This document shows positions 1-6,867 of a stretch of 22,262 nt of DNA, piece after piece. Location: positions 1 through 22,262 of IMG/VR virus record IMGVR_UViG_3300020122_000134, one strand, 5' to 3'. The notes beneath the pieces are model-generated. The model was not told the DNA's origin. It searched no databases and was given only the letters and a program-made list of their open reading frames with translations. This stretch comes from a virus. Positions within the stretch are counted from its first letter, which is position 1; every line of letters starts with the position of its first letter. Made by a program: the position numbers and the translations under genes.

Positions 1-7
1 ACGGCCA

Positions 8-205
8 ATGAATAGGTACAACGGTGCAGGCTGGCGCTGGGCACCTAGGACGCATGGCGCGGTGCCATTGCTCAAGGTGCAGAAGGAAACGGTGGTGCGT
101 GTCATAAGGCGAGGTGCGCATGGCGGTAAAAAATGTAGGGACGGAGATTGTGATCGGTGCAAATCAACGGGAGCGCCTGGAGCGCCTGGTCAAGCAGGCG
201 CTTGA
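8..205 (+). CDS. Possible small protein at the window edge, 65 aa
   Basis: An ATG at 8 overlaps a TGA at 9-11 in another frame, the same ATGA coupling used throughout this phage, so an upstream gene may end here and this one begin. The first 37 residues precede the next gene and look protein-like (ending in KETVVRVIRR). The rest overlaps the next gene out of frame and is Gly/Ala/Pro-rich, like a shadow translation. The ribosome-binding site cannot be judged at the window edge. It may be non-coding leader instead. Confidence 0.25.
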   Translation: MNRYNGAGWRWAPRTHGAVPLLKVQKETVVRVIRRGAHGGKKCRDGDCDRCKSTGAPGAPGQAGA

Positions 206-695
206 GTGGCAAGGAACTGTTTCAGGTTTGTCGAAACAGTTAGACGATGCTCAAAAGGAACTGGCAAAGGTACTCGATGACCAGCTTCCGGAAGTCATGG
301 CGGAACTGGGGCTGGAAGAGTTCAAGATGCAGGATGGCACCAAGGTCAAGTTGGTCGAGCGGTTCACGGCCAGTGTGTCGAAGCGCAATGAAGTTGCAGC
401 TGCTGCGATCTTCAAGCGCCTCAAGGCCGGTGACCTAGTGCAGTATGCAATGACCATGACGTTCGGTGCGTCCGGGGACAATCGCAAGACAATCCAAGAA
501 ATCAAAGCCTGGTCTGTCAAGGCCAAGGTGCCGTTGGACACAAAGACCGTGGTCAATACTGCCACGCTCAAGGCATGGGTGCGCGACATGAAAGCTCAGG
601 GCAAATTGCAGCCTGACGATTTGGACGCGCTAGGCGTGCACGTGCACAATACCGTGGACGTGAAGCAACCAAAGGAGGTGCGTGATGGCGAATAG
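120..695 (+). CDS. Conserved phage protein with N-terminal coiled coil, 191 aa
   Basis: The start is ATG 120 because GAGG at 111-114 lies five bases upstream; a GTG at 114 is less well placed. Residues about 15-60 are charged and heptad-like (coiled coil), followed by a segment around EELGLEEF-type residues and DGTKVKL, then a mixed alpha/beta region ending in VHVHNTVDVK. This architecture (coiled coil, 'GLEEF..DG.KV' segment, conserved C-terminal valines) recurs in phage replication neighbourhoods, but I know of no established function. It overlaps the next gene by 11 bases and is probably translated with it. A structural role around single-stranded DNA is possible from context only. Confidence 0.85.
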   Translation: MAVKNVGTEIVIGANQRERLERLVKQALEWQGTVSGLSKQLDDAQKELAKVLDDQLPEVMAELGLEEFKMQDGTKVKLVERFTASVSKRNEVAAAAIFKRLKAGDLVQYAMTMTFGASGDNRKTIQEIKAWSVKAKVPLDTKTVVNTATLKAWVRDMKAQGKLQPDDLDALGVHVHNTVDVKQPKEVRDGE

Positions 696-1497
696 TAAAG
701 CGCTGGTTAAGCGCCAGCAGGCAGGAGCATTGGTGCAAGGTGCATCGTACGAAAGTCTCATGGGGCCAAAAGCGGCGGGAGCGGAGAATGTGACCGCTGG
801 GGATTTGTCCATCCCCCGTCTGTACATGCTCCAGCCGCTCAGCCCGCAGGTGTCCGGTTCCGGTAAGCTCAAGGGCGCTGCACCGGGCATGATCTTCGAT
901 TCGGTGACCCAGAAGTTCTACGAAAAGATCTGGTTCATCGTGTGTCTGTACCGTCGCTCTTGGGTGGAATGGGTGGAGCGCGATGCAGGCGGCGGTTTCG
1001 TGGCGGAGCACTTCGAAGTAAACCCAAAATGGAAGCGTGAGGAGCGTGGTCCATTTGTCATCAGCAAGAAGGAGTCGGCCGACGGCAAGCCACACATTAT
1101 CAACGACACGCGGAGCTTCTTCAGTCTGTACAGCCCGAAGCTGGATAAAGCGGACCTGCCGGATAACCCCACGACGGCGATCCAGAGTTTGACCAGCACG
1201 CAGATCCGACGGGCCAGCAACCTGCTGACCGTGATCACCGGCAAGGAGTTCCGCAGCAAGTCCGGCAAGGTGGGTCGGCTGCCGATCTTTGCCTCGGTGA
1301 TCATGGCCGAGGGTGAAGAGAGCGAGAATGACCAGGGCACATGGTATTCCTGGAAGTTCACGGACACGGAAACGTTGGTGCCGGATGGATCGGAATTGCT
1401 GGAGCGTGCCGTGGCGTTCTACAAATTGGCGGCGGAGTTCAAGGTGACCGTCCCTCCGCCGCAGCAGGACGTAGTTGGCGATGAGGGGGGCATGTAG
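685..1497 (+). CDS. Conserved phage protein, possible ssDNA-binding or replication accessory, 270 aa
   Basis: A full Shine-Dalgarno sequence (GGAGGTG, 674-680) precedes ATG 685; the GTG at 682 is a less likely start. The N-terminal part carries a segment of the type 'GDLSIPRLYMLQPLSPQV' (residues about 39-56), typical of a widespread family in phage replication blocks. It is followed by a beta-rich core with many aromatic residues (W-W-V-E-W, YSWKF) and a Pro/Gln-rich acidic tail ending in GDEGGM. Aromatic-rich beta cores and acidic tails are features of phage ssDNA-binding proteins, but no motif proves that here. It sits just ahead of the primase gene, which starts three bases after its stop. 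Confidence 0.82.
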   Translation: MANSKALVKRQQAGALVQGASYESLMGPKAAGAENVTAGDLSIPRLYMLQPLSPQVSGSGKLKGAAPGMIFDSVTQKFYEKIWFIVCLYRRSWVEWVERDAGGGFVAEHFEVNPKWKREERGPFVISKKESADGKPHIINDTRSFFSLYSPKLDKADLPDNPTTAIQSLTSTQIRRASNLLTVITGKEFRSKSGKVGRLPIFASVIMAEGEESENDQGTWYSWKFTDTETLVPDGSELLERAVAFYKLAAEFKVTVPPPQQDVVGDEGGM

Positions 1498-1500
1498 CCA

Positions 1501-3048
1501 ATGCCCAAAAGGTTGCTCAAGCTGTTTGCGGGCAACCCCGACGTGCACGGGGTCTATCTGCCGCCAAAGCAGAAGACCCCGGACGCTAGGGGCAAGCTCA
1601 AGGGTCGCCAATGGGCGGAAAGCGCGCCAGTGACCCTAGAGCTTTGGCAGAAGCATGTGAAGGGCGAGCAGGGTCTGGGCGTCTACATGCTCAGGCGGGA
1701 CGGTACAGTGCGCTTTGCCGCGATTGACATGGACGTATACCCCACGCAGCACAAACTCATTGCACGCCGCATCACAGATGAGAAGTTGCCGTTGGTGCTG
1801 TGCAAGAGCAAATCGGGCGGAGCGCACCTATATCTATTCGGGAAGGAGGATCTACCAGCAAGTCTGGTGCGGCGTCGGCTGGAAGCCTGGGCAGCGCGCC
1901 TCAACCTGTACGAGTTTGTCAAACGGAAGGAAGACAAGATCGAGGTGTTCCCCAAGCAGGATTCGCTCTCAGGCGATTCTGATGTGGGGAACTACCTCAA
2001 CATGCCGTATTTTGGGGACGAACGGCAGGCGCTGAATGACGACGGCAAGGTATTGACGCTCGATCAGTTCATCACCAAGGCCAACGCGACAGCCACGACT
2101 GTCGAGGCACTTGAGAAGCTGGGACTGGATGAAGGTGAGGCGCTGAAGGATGGTCCACCTTGCCTGCAAGCCCTGGTGGCCGCTGGCCCGATCAACGCTT
2201 ATCGGGATAATTCCCTGCTGGCTCTGGGCGTGTATCTCAAGGTACGGGACGCGGACAATTGGGAAACGCGGTTGGAGGAATATCATCGGCAGTTCATCGG
2301 TACGCCACTAACCGCCAAGGAGGTGCTGAAGGTCCAGCGGAGCGTGGCGAAGAAGGACTACAATTACGCTTGTAAGCAAGCACCACTCAGCACGCGCTGC
2401 AATCGTCCGGTCTGTATTACGCGAACGTATGGCGTGCGCGCCGTGGCCGAGGCACACGGGCAGGACACCGGATTCAATCTCAACCTGGGCCAGTTGCGCA
2501 AGTTCGACATGGACGGTGCGCCATTGTACGAACTGGAGGTGGATGGCAAATGGATGCGCATGTCCACGGAGACGTTACTGAACTACACGGCATTCCGCAA
2601 GGCTGTATTCGAGCAATTGAATCGTATGCCCGTGCGCCTGAAAGCGGAGACATGGGACGCAATCTTGGAGGATAAGCTACAGACCATGGTGATCGAAGTC
2701 GCCCCGCCGGACGTGGGGAATGCTGGCCTGGTGCGGCACCATCTGGAACAGTTTGTGCGGTACCTACCAGCCACACGGAAGGAGGACTTGTTGCAGGGGA
2801 TGGCGTACTCGCTGCCGGATCAGCAACGAGTATGGTTCCGTTCACCACACTTCGAGGAGTACCTGAAGAAACACCGGGTCATGTATACGTCACGCGATCT
2901 GACCACGGCTTTCCGCCGCTGGGGCTTCAAGCACGGGCAGATCAACATCAAGGGTGTCTGTATCCAATATTGGGAGATGCCCCAGTTCGACCGGCAGAAC
3001 GAACCGAACGACGTGCCCCGTATCCCCCAGGAAAAGGAGACTATGTGA
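1501..3048 (+). CDS. Archaeo-eukaryotic-type primase (AEP superfamily, TOTE-like), 515 aa
   Basis: This is a predicted DNA primase or primase-polymerase that makes primers for phage replication. Residues 72-80 read FAAIDMDVY, giving metal-binding D76 and D78. SGGAHLYLF follows at 105-113 (the S-x-H motif, H109), then EVFPKQ near 148-153 and GNYLNMPYFG at 163-172, the usual AEP series as in TOTE-system primases. A C-terminal part (from about 210) includes a cysteine cluster (C291, C300, C305) with the pattern C..xPL..xCNRxxC, seen in related phage and plasmid primases and possibly binding zinc or an Fe-S cluster. No helicase motor is fused; the separate SF1 helicase downstream may supply it. 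The ATG at 1501 follows the previous stop closely, and its last ATG codon overlaps the next gene's start. Confidence 0.85.
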   Translation: MPKRLLKLFAGNPDVHGVYLPPKQKTPDARGKLKGRQWAESAPVTLELWQKHVKGEQGLGVYMLRRDGTVRFAAIDMDVYPTQHKLIARRITDEKLPLVLCKSKSGGAHLYLFGKEDLPASLVRRRLEAWAARLNLYEFVKRKEDKIEVFPKQDSLSGDSDVGNYLNMPYFGDERQALNDDGKVLTLDQFITKANATATTVEALEKLGLDEGEALKDGPPCLQALVAAGPINAYRDNSLLALGVYLKVRDADNWETRLEEYHRQFIGTPLTAKEVLKVQRSVAKKDYNYACKQAPLSTRCNRPVCITRTYGVRAVAEAHGQDTGFNLNLGQLRKFDMDGAPLYELEVDGKWMRMSTETLLNYTAFRKAVFEQLNRMPVRLKAETWDAILEDKLQTMVIEVAPPDVGNAGLVRHHLEQFVRYLPATRKEDLLQGMAYSLPDQQRVWFRSPHFEEYLKKHRVMYTSRDLTTAFRRWGFKHGQINIKGVCIQYWEMPQFDRQNEPNDVPRIPQEKETM

Positions 3049-3809
3049 TTGGTCTACGCCCATTTTTCACATATTTTGGTGGTAAATGGCGGGTTGCTTT
3101 GAGATATCCTGCACCAGAATACAGCATGATTATAGAACCATTTGCGGGTGCGGCAGGGTACTCACTACGTCATCCAGATCGACAAATATTCTTGAATGAT
3201 CTGAACGAAGAAATCAGTAGTTTATGGGAGTATTTGATCCACGTGACTGAGCGGGAAATTCGTAGTCTACCGGTCGTGTTTGAGACAACGCGTAATCTTA
3301 GATGTTGTCAAGAAGCAAAAATACTGATTGGATTTTGGCTCAACAAAGGTTCTTCCACAGGAAGACATTTTGTACCGTCTGCGTGGATGCGCGCAGGGGC
3401 ACATCAAGATAGTTTCTGGGGAGCAGCCATTCGGGAGAGAATTGCCAGTCAGATTCAATACATTCGACATTGGAAAATATCTAACAGACCATTCGAGCGG
3501 ATCGGCAATCGAAAAGCAACTTGGTTTATTGATCCGCCGTATCATAGGACAAAAGGATATAAATACCAGTCCATCGATTACGCACTTTTGGCGGAGTATG
3601 CAAAAAATCGTCGTGGACAAGTGATTTGTTGCGAGCAAGATGGAGCGGACTGGTTGCCATTTAAACCTTTTATCACGCTGAAAGGTTTAGAAGGACGATA
3701 TGGTGGCAAACAATCAAAAGAATGGATATGGACCAATGAAAATAGAAATCGTATTCGGGCCACCGGGCACGGGGAAGACGACGCACTGTACACAGACCGT
3801 GGCCAATGA
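3045..3809 (+). CDS. dam: Dam-like N6-adenine DNA methyltransferase (D12 class), 254 aa
   Basis: It transfers a methyl group from S-adenosylmethionine to adenine in DNA. FTYFGGK (residues 8-14) and EPFAGAAGYS (31-40) form the cofactor site, NDLN (51-54) is the following acidic motif, and DPPY (163-166) is the catalytic motif. KEWIWTNE (225-232) matches the usual C-terminal end of the family. The GTG start at 3045 has AAGGAG six bases upstream and overlaps the primase stop. Residues 233-254 run on inside the helicase gene in another frame, and the whole gene is clearly more AT-rich than both neighbours, which suggests insertion by transfer. The target site cannot be read from sequence; GATC is only a guess. 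It may protect phage DNA from restriction. Confidence 0.88.
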   Translation: MIGLRPFFTYFGGKWRVALRYPAPEYSMIIEPFAGAAGYSLRHPDRQIFLNDLNEEISSLWEYLIHVTEREIRSLPVVFETTRNLRCCQEAKILIGFWLNKGSSTGRHFVPSAWMRAGAHQDSFWGAAIRERIASQIQYIRHWKISNRPFERIGNRKATWFIDPPYHRTKGYKYQSIDYALLAEYAKNRRGQVICCEQDGADWLPFKPFITLKGLEGRYGGKQSKEWIWTNENRNRIRATGHGEDDALYTDRGQ

Positions 3810-5118
3810 ACAACCGGACAGTTTTGTGTATGCCGCGTTCACGCGCAAAGCTGCGCATGAGGCAAGGTCGCGGGCCAAGTTCGGCGGTCCTGGCCAGTAT
3901 AGCACGCTGCATTCCCTGGCGTTCCGTGCGCTTGAAGCACGGTCAGAAGAGATGATGGATTGGGAGGACTACCGTCAGCTAGGCCGTGCCATGAATTTGC
4001 GTTTCTCCAAGTTCTTGGACGCGGACGAGGCAGCCTATGGCGGTGCGGAAGAGGGTGACCGCTTGCGTGCCGTATGTGATTTGGCCGCTGCACGTTGCAT
4101 CAAGCCTGCGCAGATCATGGGTATGGATGTTGACCCGTGGCGCGTGGAGCAATTCGTGGCAGCAGTCTCAACTTATAAAGTTGATACTGGCAAGCGGGAC
4201 TTCAACGACTTGCTGATCGAAGCATTGGACGACGTCGAGCCTGAGCCATTGGATATGGCAGTGATCGACGAAGCACAGGATTTGTCCACGCTTCAATGGA
4301 AATTCGCCATGAAGTATTTCAATAAGGCCAAGCGCCTGCTGATTGCCGGCGATGACGACCAAGCTATTTTCACTTGGGCGGGGGCGGATATAACACGGTT
4401 CCTTGCCCTTAAGGGCAAGCGGACTGTGCTAGCTCAAAGTTACCGCTGCCCGACTGCCGTATTCCACGCGGCGGACAGCGTGGCACACCGGATCAAGCAG
4501 CGACAGCCCAAGGCGTGGGCACCACGAAATGCGGGCGGAGCAGTACAGGCCGTAGGTAGCGTGGAGCAGGTGGATATCAAAGCGCCGGGTACGCACATGC
4601 TGCTGGCGCGGCATGGATATCTGCTGAAGGAATGGACTGAGCATTGCCGCTCGCTTGGGGTGCCATACTTGCTGCGTGGCGAGCCCAGCGTGCGCAAGGA
4701 ACATCTGAACGTGATCCGCTACTGGGAGAAGCGTAGACGCGGGGAAGAGATAGGTGTGGGCCAGCGGGAATTGATCAACCGGTACACGGCGCGGTCACCT
4801 ACTAGTCAAGAGCCATGGTGGGATGCGCTGACGGGCATCAAGCCCGTTGACCGGGAGTTTTACCGTGCCGCCCTTGCGCGTGGTGCCGACCTGGATGCGC
4901 CTCCGCTCGTCCAGATAAACACGGTGCACGGCGTCAAGGGCGGCGAGGCGGACCACGTGGCGATCTTGAGCGACCGCAGCATGGCCACGGAACGCGGTGC
5001 GGAGCGGGAACCTGACGGAGAGCACCGTGTGGCCTATGTCGCGTTGACCCGCGCCCGGCAAATGGTGACAATCGTCCGCCCACAGGGACCCTGTCATTAT
5101 CCGTTTTCTTTTAATTGA
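3736..5118 (+). CDS. SF1 UvrD/Rep-like DNA helicase, 460 aa
   Basis: An ATP-driven DNA helicase with a full set of superfamily 1 motifs: Walker A GPPGTGKTT (residues 8-16), Ia FTRKAA (35-40), Walker B with DEAQD (178-182), III GDDDQAIFTWAGAD (205-218), IV QSYRCP (234-239), V with NTVHGVKGGEADHV (395-408) and VI VALTRAR (435-441). It is much shorter than bacterial UvrD (about 720 aa), as is common in phages. I chose ATG 3736 because it places MKIEIVFG directly before Walker A; an in-frame ATG at 3700 with AAGGA at 3691-3695 is a real alternative. Either start lies inside the end of the methyltransferase gene. It probably serves as the replication helicase with the nearby primase. Confidence 0.9.
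   Translation: MKIEIVFGPPGTGKTTHCTQTVANEQPDSFVYAAFTRKAAHEARSRAKFGGPGQYSTLHSLAFRALEARSEEMMDWEDYRQLGRAMNLRFSKFLDADEAAYGGAEEGDRLRAVCDLAAARCIKPAQIMGMDVDPWRVEQFVAAVSTYKVDTGKRDFNDLLIEALDDVEPEPLDMAVIDEAQDLSTLQWKFAMKYFNKAKRLLIAGDDDQAIFTWAGADITRFLALKGKRTVLAQSYRCPTAVFHAADSVAHRIKQRQPKAWAPRNAGGAVQAVGSVEQVDIKAPGTHMLLARHGYLLKEWTEHCRSLGVPYLLRGEPSVRKEHLNVIRYWEKRRRGEEIGVGQRELINRYTARSPTSQEPWWDALTGIKPVDREFYRAALARGADLDAPPLVQINTVHGVKGGEADHVAILSDRSMATERGAEREPDGEHRVAYVALTRARQMVTIVRPQGPCHYPFSFN
4168..4184. repeat. Short inverted repeat inside helicase gene
   Basis: A 7-bp perfect stem (TCAACTT / AAGTTGA) with a 3-base loop lies in coding sequence. It is small and may be chance, but it is one of several such stems in this replication block. 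Confidence 0.4.
4402..4419. repeat. Perfect 18-bp palindrome inside helicase gene
   Basis: The sequence CTTGCCCTTAAGGGCAAG reads identically on both strands with no loop. It encodes the end of a helix before motif IV of the helicase. Perfect dyads of this size are typical of protein-binding sites, but no function is shown. Confidence 0.7.
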
Positions 5119-5194
5119 GAATCGTAGTAGGGTTCATTCAGTGATCGGTGGCCCCGGTTACTGATTGGTAACTACCCTAAACCTGGAGCGGCAA

Positions 5195-5326
5195 ATGAAC
5201 AGAAAGTTCTGGTACGCGCGAGTCAAAGAAACTCGTGCGGAATGGAAGCAGGAGCGTAGCCCCGGTGCCTGGGATGCGTACCAAAATGCACGAAATGCTC
5301 TGCTCCGCTGCTTCAAAAAGAAATAA
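5195..5326 (+). CDS. Small basic protein of unknown function, 43 aa
   Basis: ATG 5195 has GGAG at 5185-5188, six bases upstream. The product begins MNRKFWYARVKETRAEW and ends LLRCFKKK; it is basic and predicted to be mostly helical, with several aromatic residues. It stands alone between the helicase stop (5118) and a hairpin at 5333-5351. I do not recognise a family. A good ribosome-binding site and protein-like composition support it. Confidence 0.55.
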   Translation: MNRKFWYARVKETRAEWKQERSPGAWDAYQNARNALLRCFKKK

Positions 5327-5332
5327 GCCGAA

Positions 5333-5351
5333 ACGCCGCGTGTTGCGGCGT
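5333..5351 (+). terminator. GC-rich hairpin after the 43-aa gene
   Basis: A 7-bp perfect stem (ACGCCGC / GCGGCGT) with a 5-base loop begins seven bases after the small gene's stop. There is no following T run, so it is at best a weak terminator or an RNA-processing or stability hairpin. Confidence 0.35.
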
Positions 5352-5391
5352 CCGCGATCGGGTGGCCCCCGGTGCGCTGATGAGGCAAGCT

Positions 5392-5419
5392 TATACCGGC
5401 GTTACTTCTCGCCGGTATA
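5392..5419 (+). promoter_or_regulatory. 10-bp stem hairpin just upstream of a start codon
   Basis: TATACCGGCG (5392-5401) pairs perfectly with CGCCGGTATA (5410-5419) around the loop TTACTTCT. The Shine-Dalgarno TGGAG follows at about 5424-5428 and the ATG at 5435, so the hairpin ends a few bases before the ribosome-binding site. It could stabilise the mRNA 5' end, mark a processing site, or act as an operator. No T run follows, so it is not a canonical terminator. Confidence 0.55.
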
Positions 5420-5434
5420 CCCCTGGAGAAAAAT

Positions 5435-5662
5435 ATGAACGTGTCTGTTTGTGTCGACGGGCGGCAAGGCGTGATCGATTGCGCCCGTGCGCTTGTCCGT
5501 TCTCTCGAAGGACTTGACGGTGCCGAAGCGCGCCAGGTGATGGATGTATTCACCAACGATGGTGGTTCAATCCCCATCATCGAACCTTCCCCTCAGGCAA
5601 TGATCGTCATTGCCGCTGTCCGCCACACGGTTGCGCACATGATCGCGTCGGAGGTTGCATGA
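5435..5662 (+). CDS. Small protein of unknown function, 75 aa
   Basis: ATG 5435 follows TGGAG with a spacing of about six bases. The product starts MNVSVCVDGRQGVIDCARAL, has a helical, alanine-rich N-terminal half, a Pro-rich turn (IIEPSPQA) and a helical C-terminus with two histidines (RHTVAHMI). No membrane segment or metal motif is clear. Its stop overlaps the next start in an ATGA, so the two are probably co-translated. Confidence 0.7.
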   Translation: MNVSVCVDGRQGVIDCARALVRSLEGLDGAEARQVMDVFTNDGGSIPIIEPSPQAMIVIAAVRHTVAHMIASEVA

Positions 5663-6006
5663 ACCTCAAGATCAAGCGCCTACGGGCAGACGGGGTGGTG
5701 ACAACGCAGACGGTGCGCACACCTGCATACCTGGATGCAGAAACGGCAGACCGCAAGCCTGCCGTGCGCGGCGACATTGAACGTGCGCTGAGGGTGTGGG
5801 ATGGCAAGGTGCAGCGGTCAGGGCGGGTTGTACGCCAGCCGCGTACCGCGTCCTTCATCGGGCAAGCCGTGGCCGATGCGCGGCACCTGGACCCTGAGAA
5901 AAACGTGGTGAAGCAGCTACGCGCCATCGCCCGTCGCAATCGGGTCAGCCTGGAACTGCTAGTCAAGCACCTGGCCTTCGACGGAAAGGTGGTGACCCAT
6001 GGCTGA
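5659..6006 (+). CDS. Basic protein of unknown function, 115 aa
   Basis: The start ATG 5659 overlaps the previous stop (ATGA). The product is strongly basic (Arg/Lys throughout, e.g. NLKIKRLRADG, KNVVKQLRAIARRNRVS) and its last third looks like a helix-turn-helix-sized helical unit, so nucleic-acid binding is possible. I do not recognise the family. It overlaps the next small gene by eight bases. Confidence 0.7.
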   Translation: MNLKIKRLRADGVVTTQTVRTPAYLDAETADRKPAVRGDIERALRVWDGKVQRSGRVVRQPRTASFIGQAVADARHLDPEKNVVKQLRAIARRNRVSLELLVKHLAFDGKVVTHG

Positions 6007-6163
6007 TATCCTCCGCAAGCTGGACGGGACGGAGATGCACCAGGCGGCACGGGTGCAGAAGCCTCTGGCTCCGGCCAAGCTTCGCAAGCTTCGTAAGCTG
6101 CTTGGCCTTTCCGCCGCTGAGCACCGCCGCTGGCTGTACCAAATCAATCGGCTAGCGGGCTGA
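5999..6163 (+). CDS. Small basic protein of unknown function, 54 aa
   Basis: ATG 5999 lies inside the end of the previous gene, behind an AAAGGTGG ribosome-binding site at about 5984-5992. The product (MADILRKLDG at the start, then an ALAPAKLRKLRKLLGLS-type basic amphipathic helix and a HRRWLYQINRL tail) looks like a small DNA- or protein-binding peptide. AAGCTT repeated three times in the DNA encodes the KLRKLRKLL stretch. No family is recognised. Confidence 0.6.
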   Translation: MADILRKLDGTEMHQAARVQKPLAPAKLRKLRKLLGLSAAEHRRWLYQINRLAG

Positions 6164-6187
6164 GAAGAATAGCGGTATGGTAGAAAT

Positions 6188-6214
6188 ATGAGAGGCAAAC
6201 TTCTTGCCTCTCAT
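6188..6214 (+). promoter_or_regulatory. 11-bp stem hairpin in the leader before 6237
   Basis: ATGAGAGGCAA (6188-6198) pairs perfectly with TTGCCTCTCAT (6204-6214) around the 5-base loop ACTTC. It fills the short gap between the previous stop (6163) and the Shine-Dalgarno AAGGTG (6226-6231) of the next gene. There is no T run. It may be a terminator of weak type, a processing site, or an mRNA 5' stabiliser. Confidence 0.55.
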
Positions 6215-6236
6215 CCCTCAACGATAAGGTGCGCCT

Positions 6237-6788
6237 ATGTACATCCTGAATATCCAGTCCAACACGCTGCTCAAGGACATGACCCCGGCGGTCAAGGGCG
6301 AAATTGCCCACGTGAAGAGCGAGAAGGATCTGCGCAAGCAGGTCAAGGCCGAGCAGGCCATTGCATTGCACAATAACAACGTCGCGACGGAGGACGCCTT
6401 GTCCGCCGACGTTGCTCCCGACAAGGCGTACAGTGAACTGTGGCAGTTGCTGACGGACAATGCCGAGACGCTGGATCTTTCCCAACCCAAAAAGGAGGAG
6501 CGTACCATGAAATCCACCAAAGCCAGTGCTTCGCGCGCGAAAGCCGAATCCAAAAAAGCCAAGCCCGCCAGCAAGAAGGGCGGAGGAGCCGGTCGCAAGT
6601 CGGCCTTTGCGCCGGACGCCAAGATCACCGTGCTCGCAAAGGAGAATCCGAAGCGCGAAGGGTCAGCGTCCTTCAAGCGATTTGCGCTGTACAGCAAGCA
6701 CAAGACGGTGGAGTCTTTCCTCAAGGCCGGTGGCACGTCGGGTGATTTGCGGTACGACATGGATGCGAAGTACATCAAGGTCGCCTAG
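6237..6788 (+). CDS. Two-part basic protein with Lys/Ala-rich linker, 183 aa
   Basis: ATG 6237 has AAGGTGCG at 6226-6233. Residues 1-88 form an acidic/mixed helical part (MYILNIQSNTLLKDM...). Residues 91-125 are a Lys/Ala/Ser-rich, histone-H1-like linker (KSTKASASRAKAESKKAK). The C-terminal domain (about 128-183) contains KENPKREGSASFKRFALY and GGTSGDLRYDMDAKYI, a small domain of unknown function that I recall from phage and plasmid proteins. Residue 91 is an ATG preceded by a perfect ribosome-binding site, so a shorter protein containing linker and C-terminal domain is likely also made. DNA binding is inferred from charge only. A strong terminator follows. Confidence 0.85.
   Translation: MYILNIQSNTLLKDMTPAVKGEIAHVKSEKDLRKQVKAEQAIALHNNNVATEDALSADVAPDKAYSELWQLLTDNAETLDLSQPKKEERTMKSTKASASRAKAESKKAKPASKKGGGAGRKSAFAPDAKITVLAKENPKREGSASFKRFALYSKHKTVESFLKAGGTSGDLRYDMDAKYIKVA
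6492..6509 (+). promoter_or_regulatory. Internal in-frame ribosome-binding site and start
   Basis: AAGGAGGAG (6492-6500) stands six bases before an in-frame ATG at 6507 (codon 91 of the gene at 6237). It is one of the best ribosome-binding sites in the window. A separate 93-residue product, 6507-6788, made of the basic linker and C-terminal domain is predicted. Confidence 0.6.
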
Positions 6789-6812
6789 TTCATCAGCAAC
6801 GCAGTTAAAGCT

Positions 6813-6856
6813 CATACGCCCCTGCACTTTAGCGAGTGCAGGGGCGTATGTGTTTT
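6813..6856 (+). terminator. Strong rho-independent terminator or attenuator
   Basis: A perfect 16-bp stem (6813-6828 with 6835-6850, starting CATACGCCCC) has a 6-base loop TTAGCG and is followed by TGTTTT. It lies between the gene ending at 6788 and the modification operon starting at 6868. Only eleven bases separate it from that start, leaving no room for a promoter after it. Either readthrough or a promoter upstream of the hairpin must feed the operon. Confidence 0.85.
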
Positions 6857-6867
6857 AGGGAGAGATC

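Noticed and set aside
568-1611. Long open frame (347 codons) on the minus strand
   Set aside because: It lies fully antisense to well-supported + strand genes, has no recognisable domain, and is a codon-bias shadow.
1501-5118. A host-type TOTE conflict (defence) system, because of the AEP primase and helicase
   Set aside because: The surrounding genes are phage replication and packaging genes, and no TOTE endonuclease is adjacent; a replication role is simpler.
5333-5351. Classical rho-independent terminator after the 43-aa gene
   Set aside because: The hairpin is real but lacks a T run, so it is listed only as a weak candidate.
5371-5434. CTGATGAG followed by a strong stem, resembling a hammerhead ribozyme core
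   Set aside because: The bases between the core and the stem do not pair with those before the later GAAA, and no flanking stems I or III can be formed.
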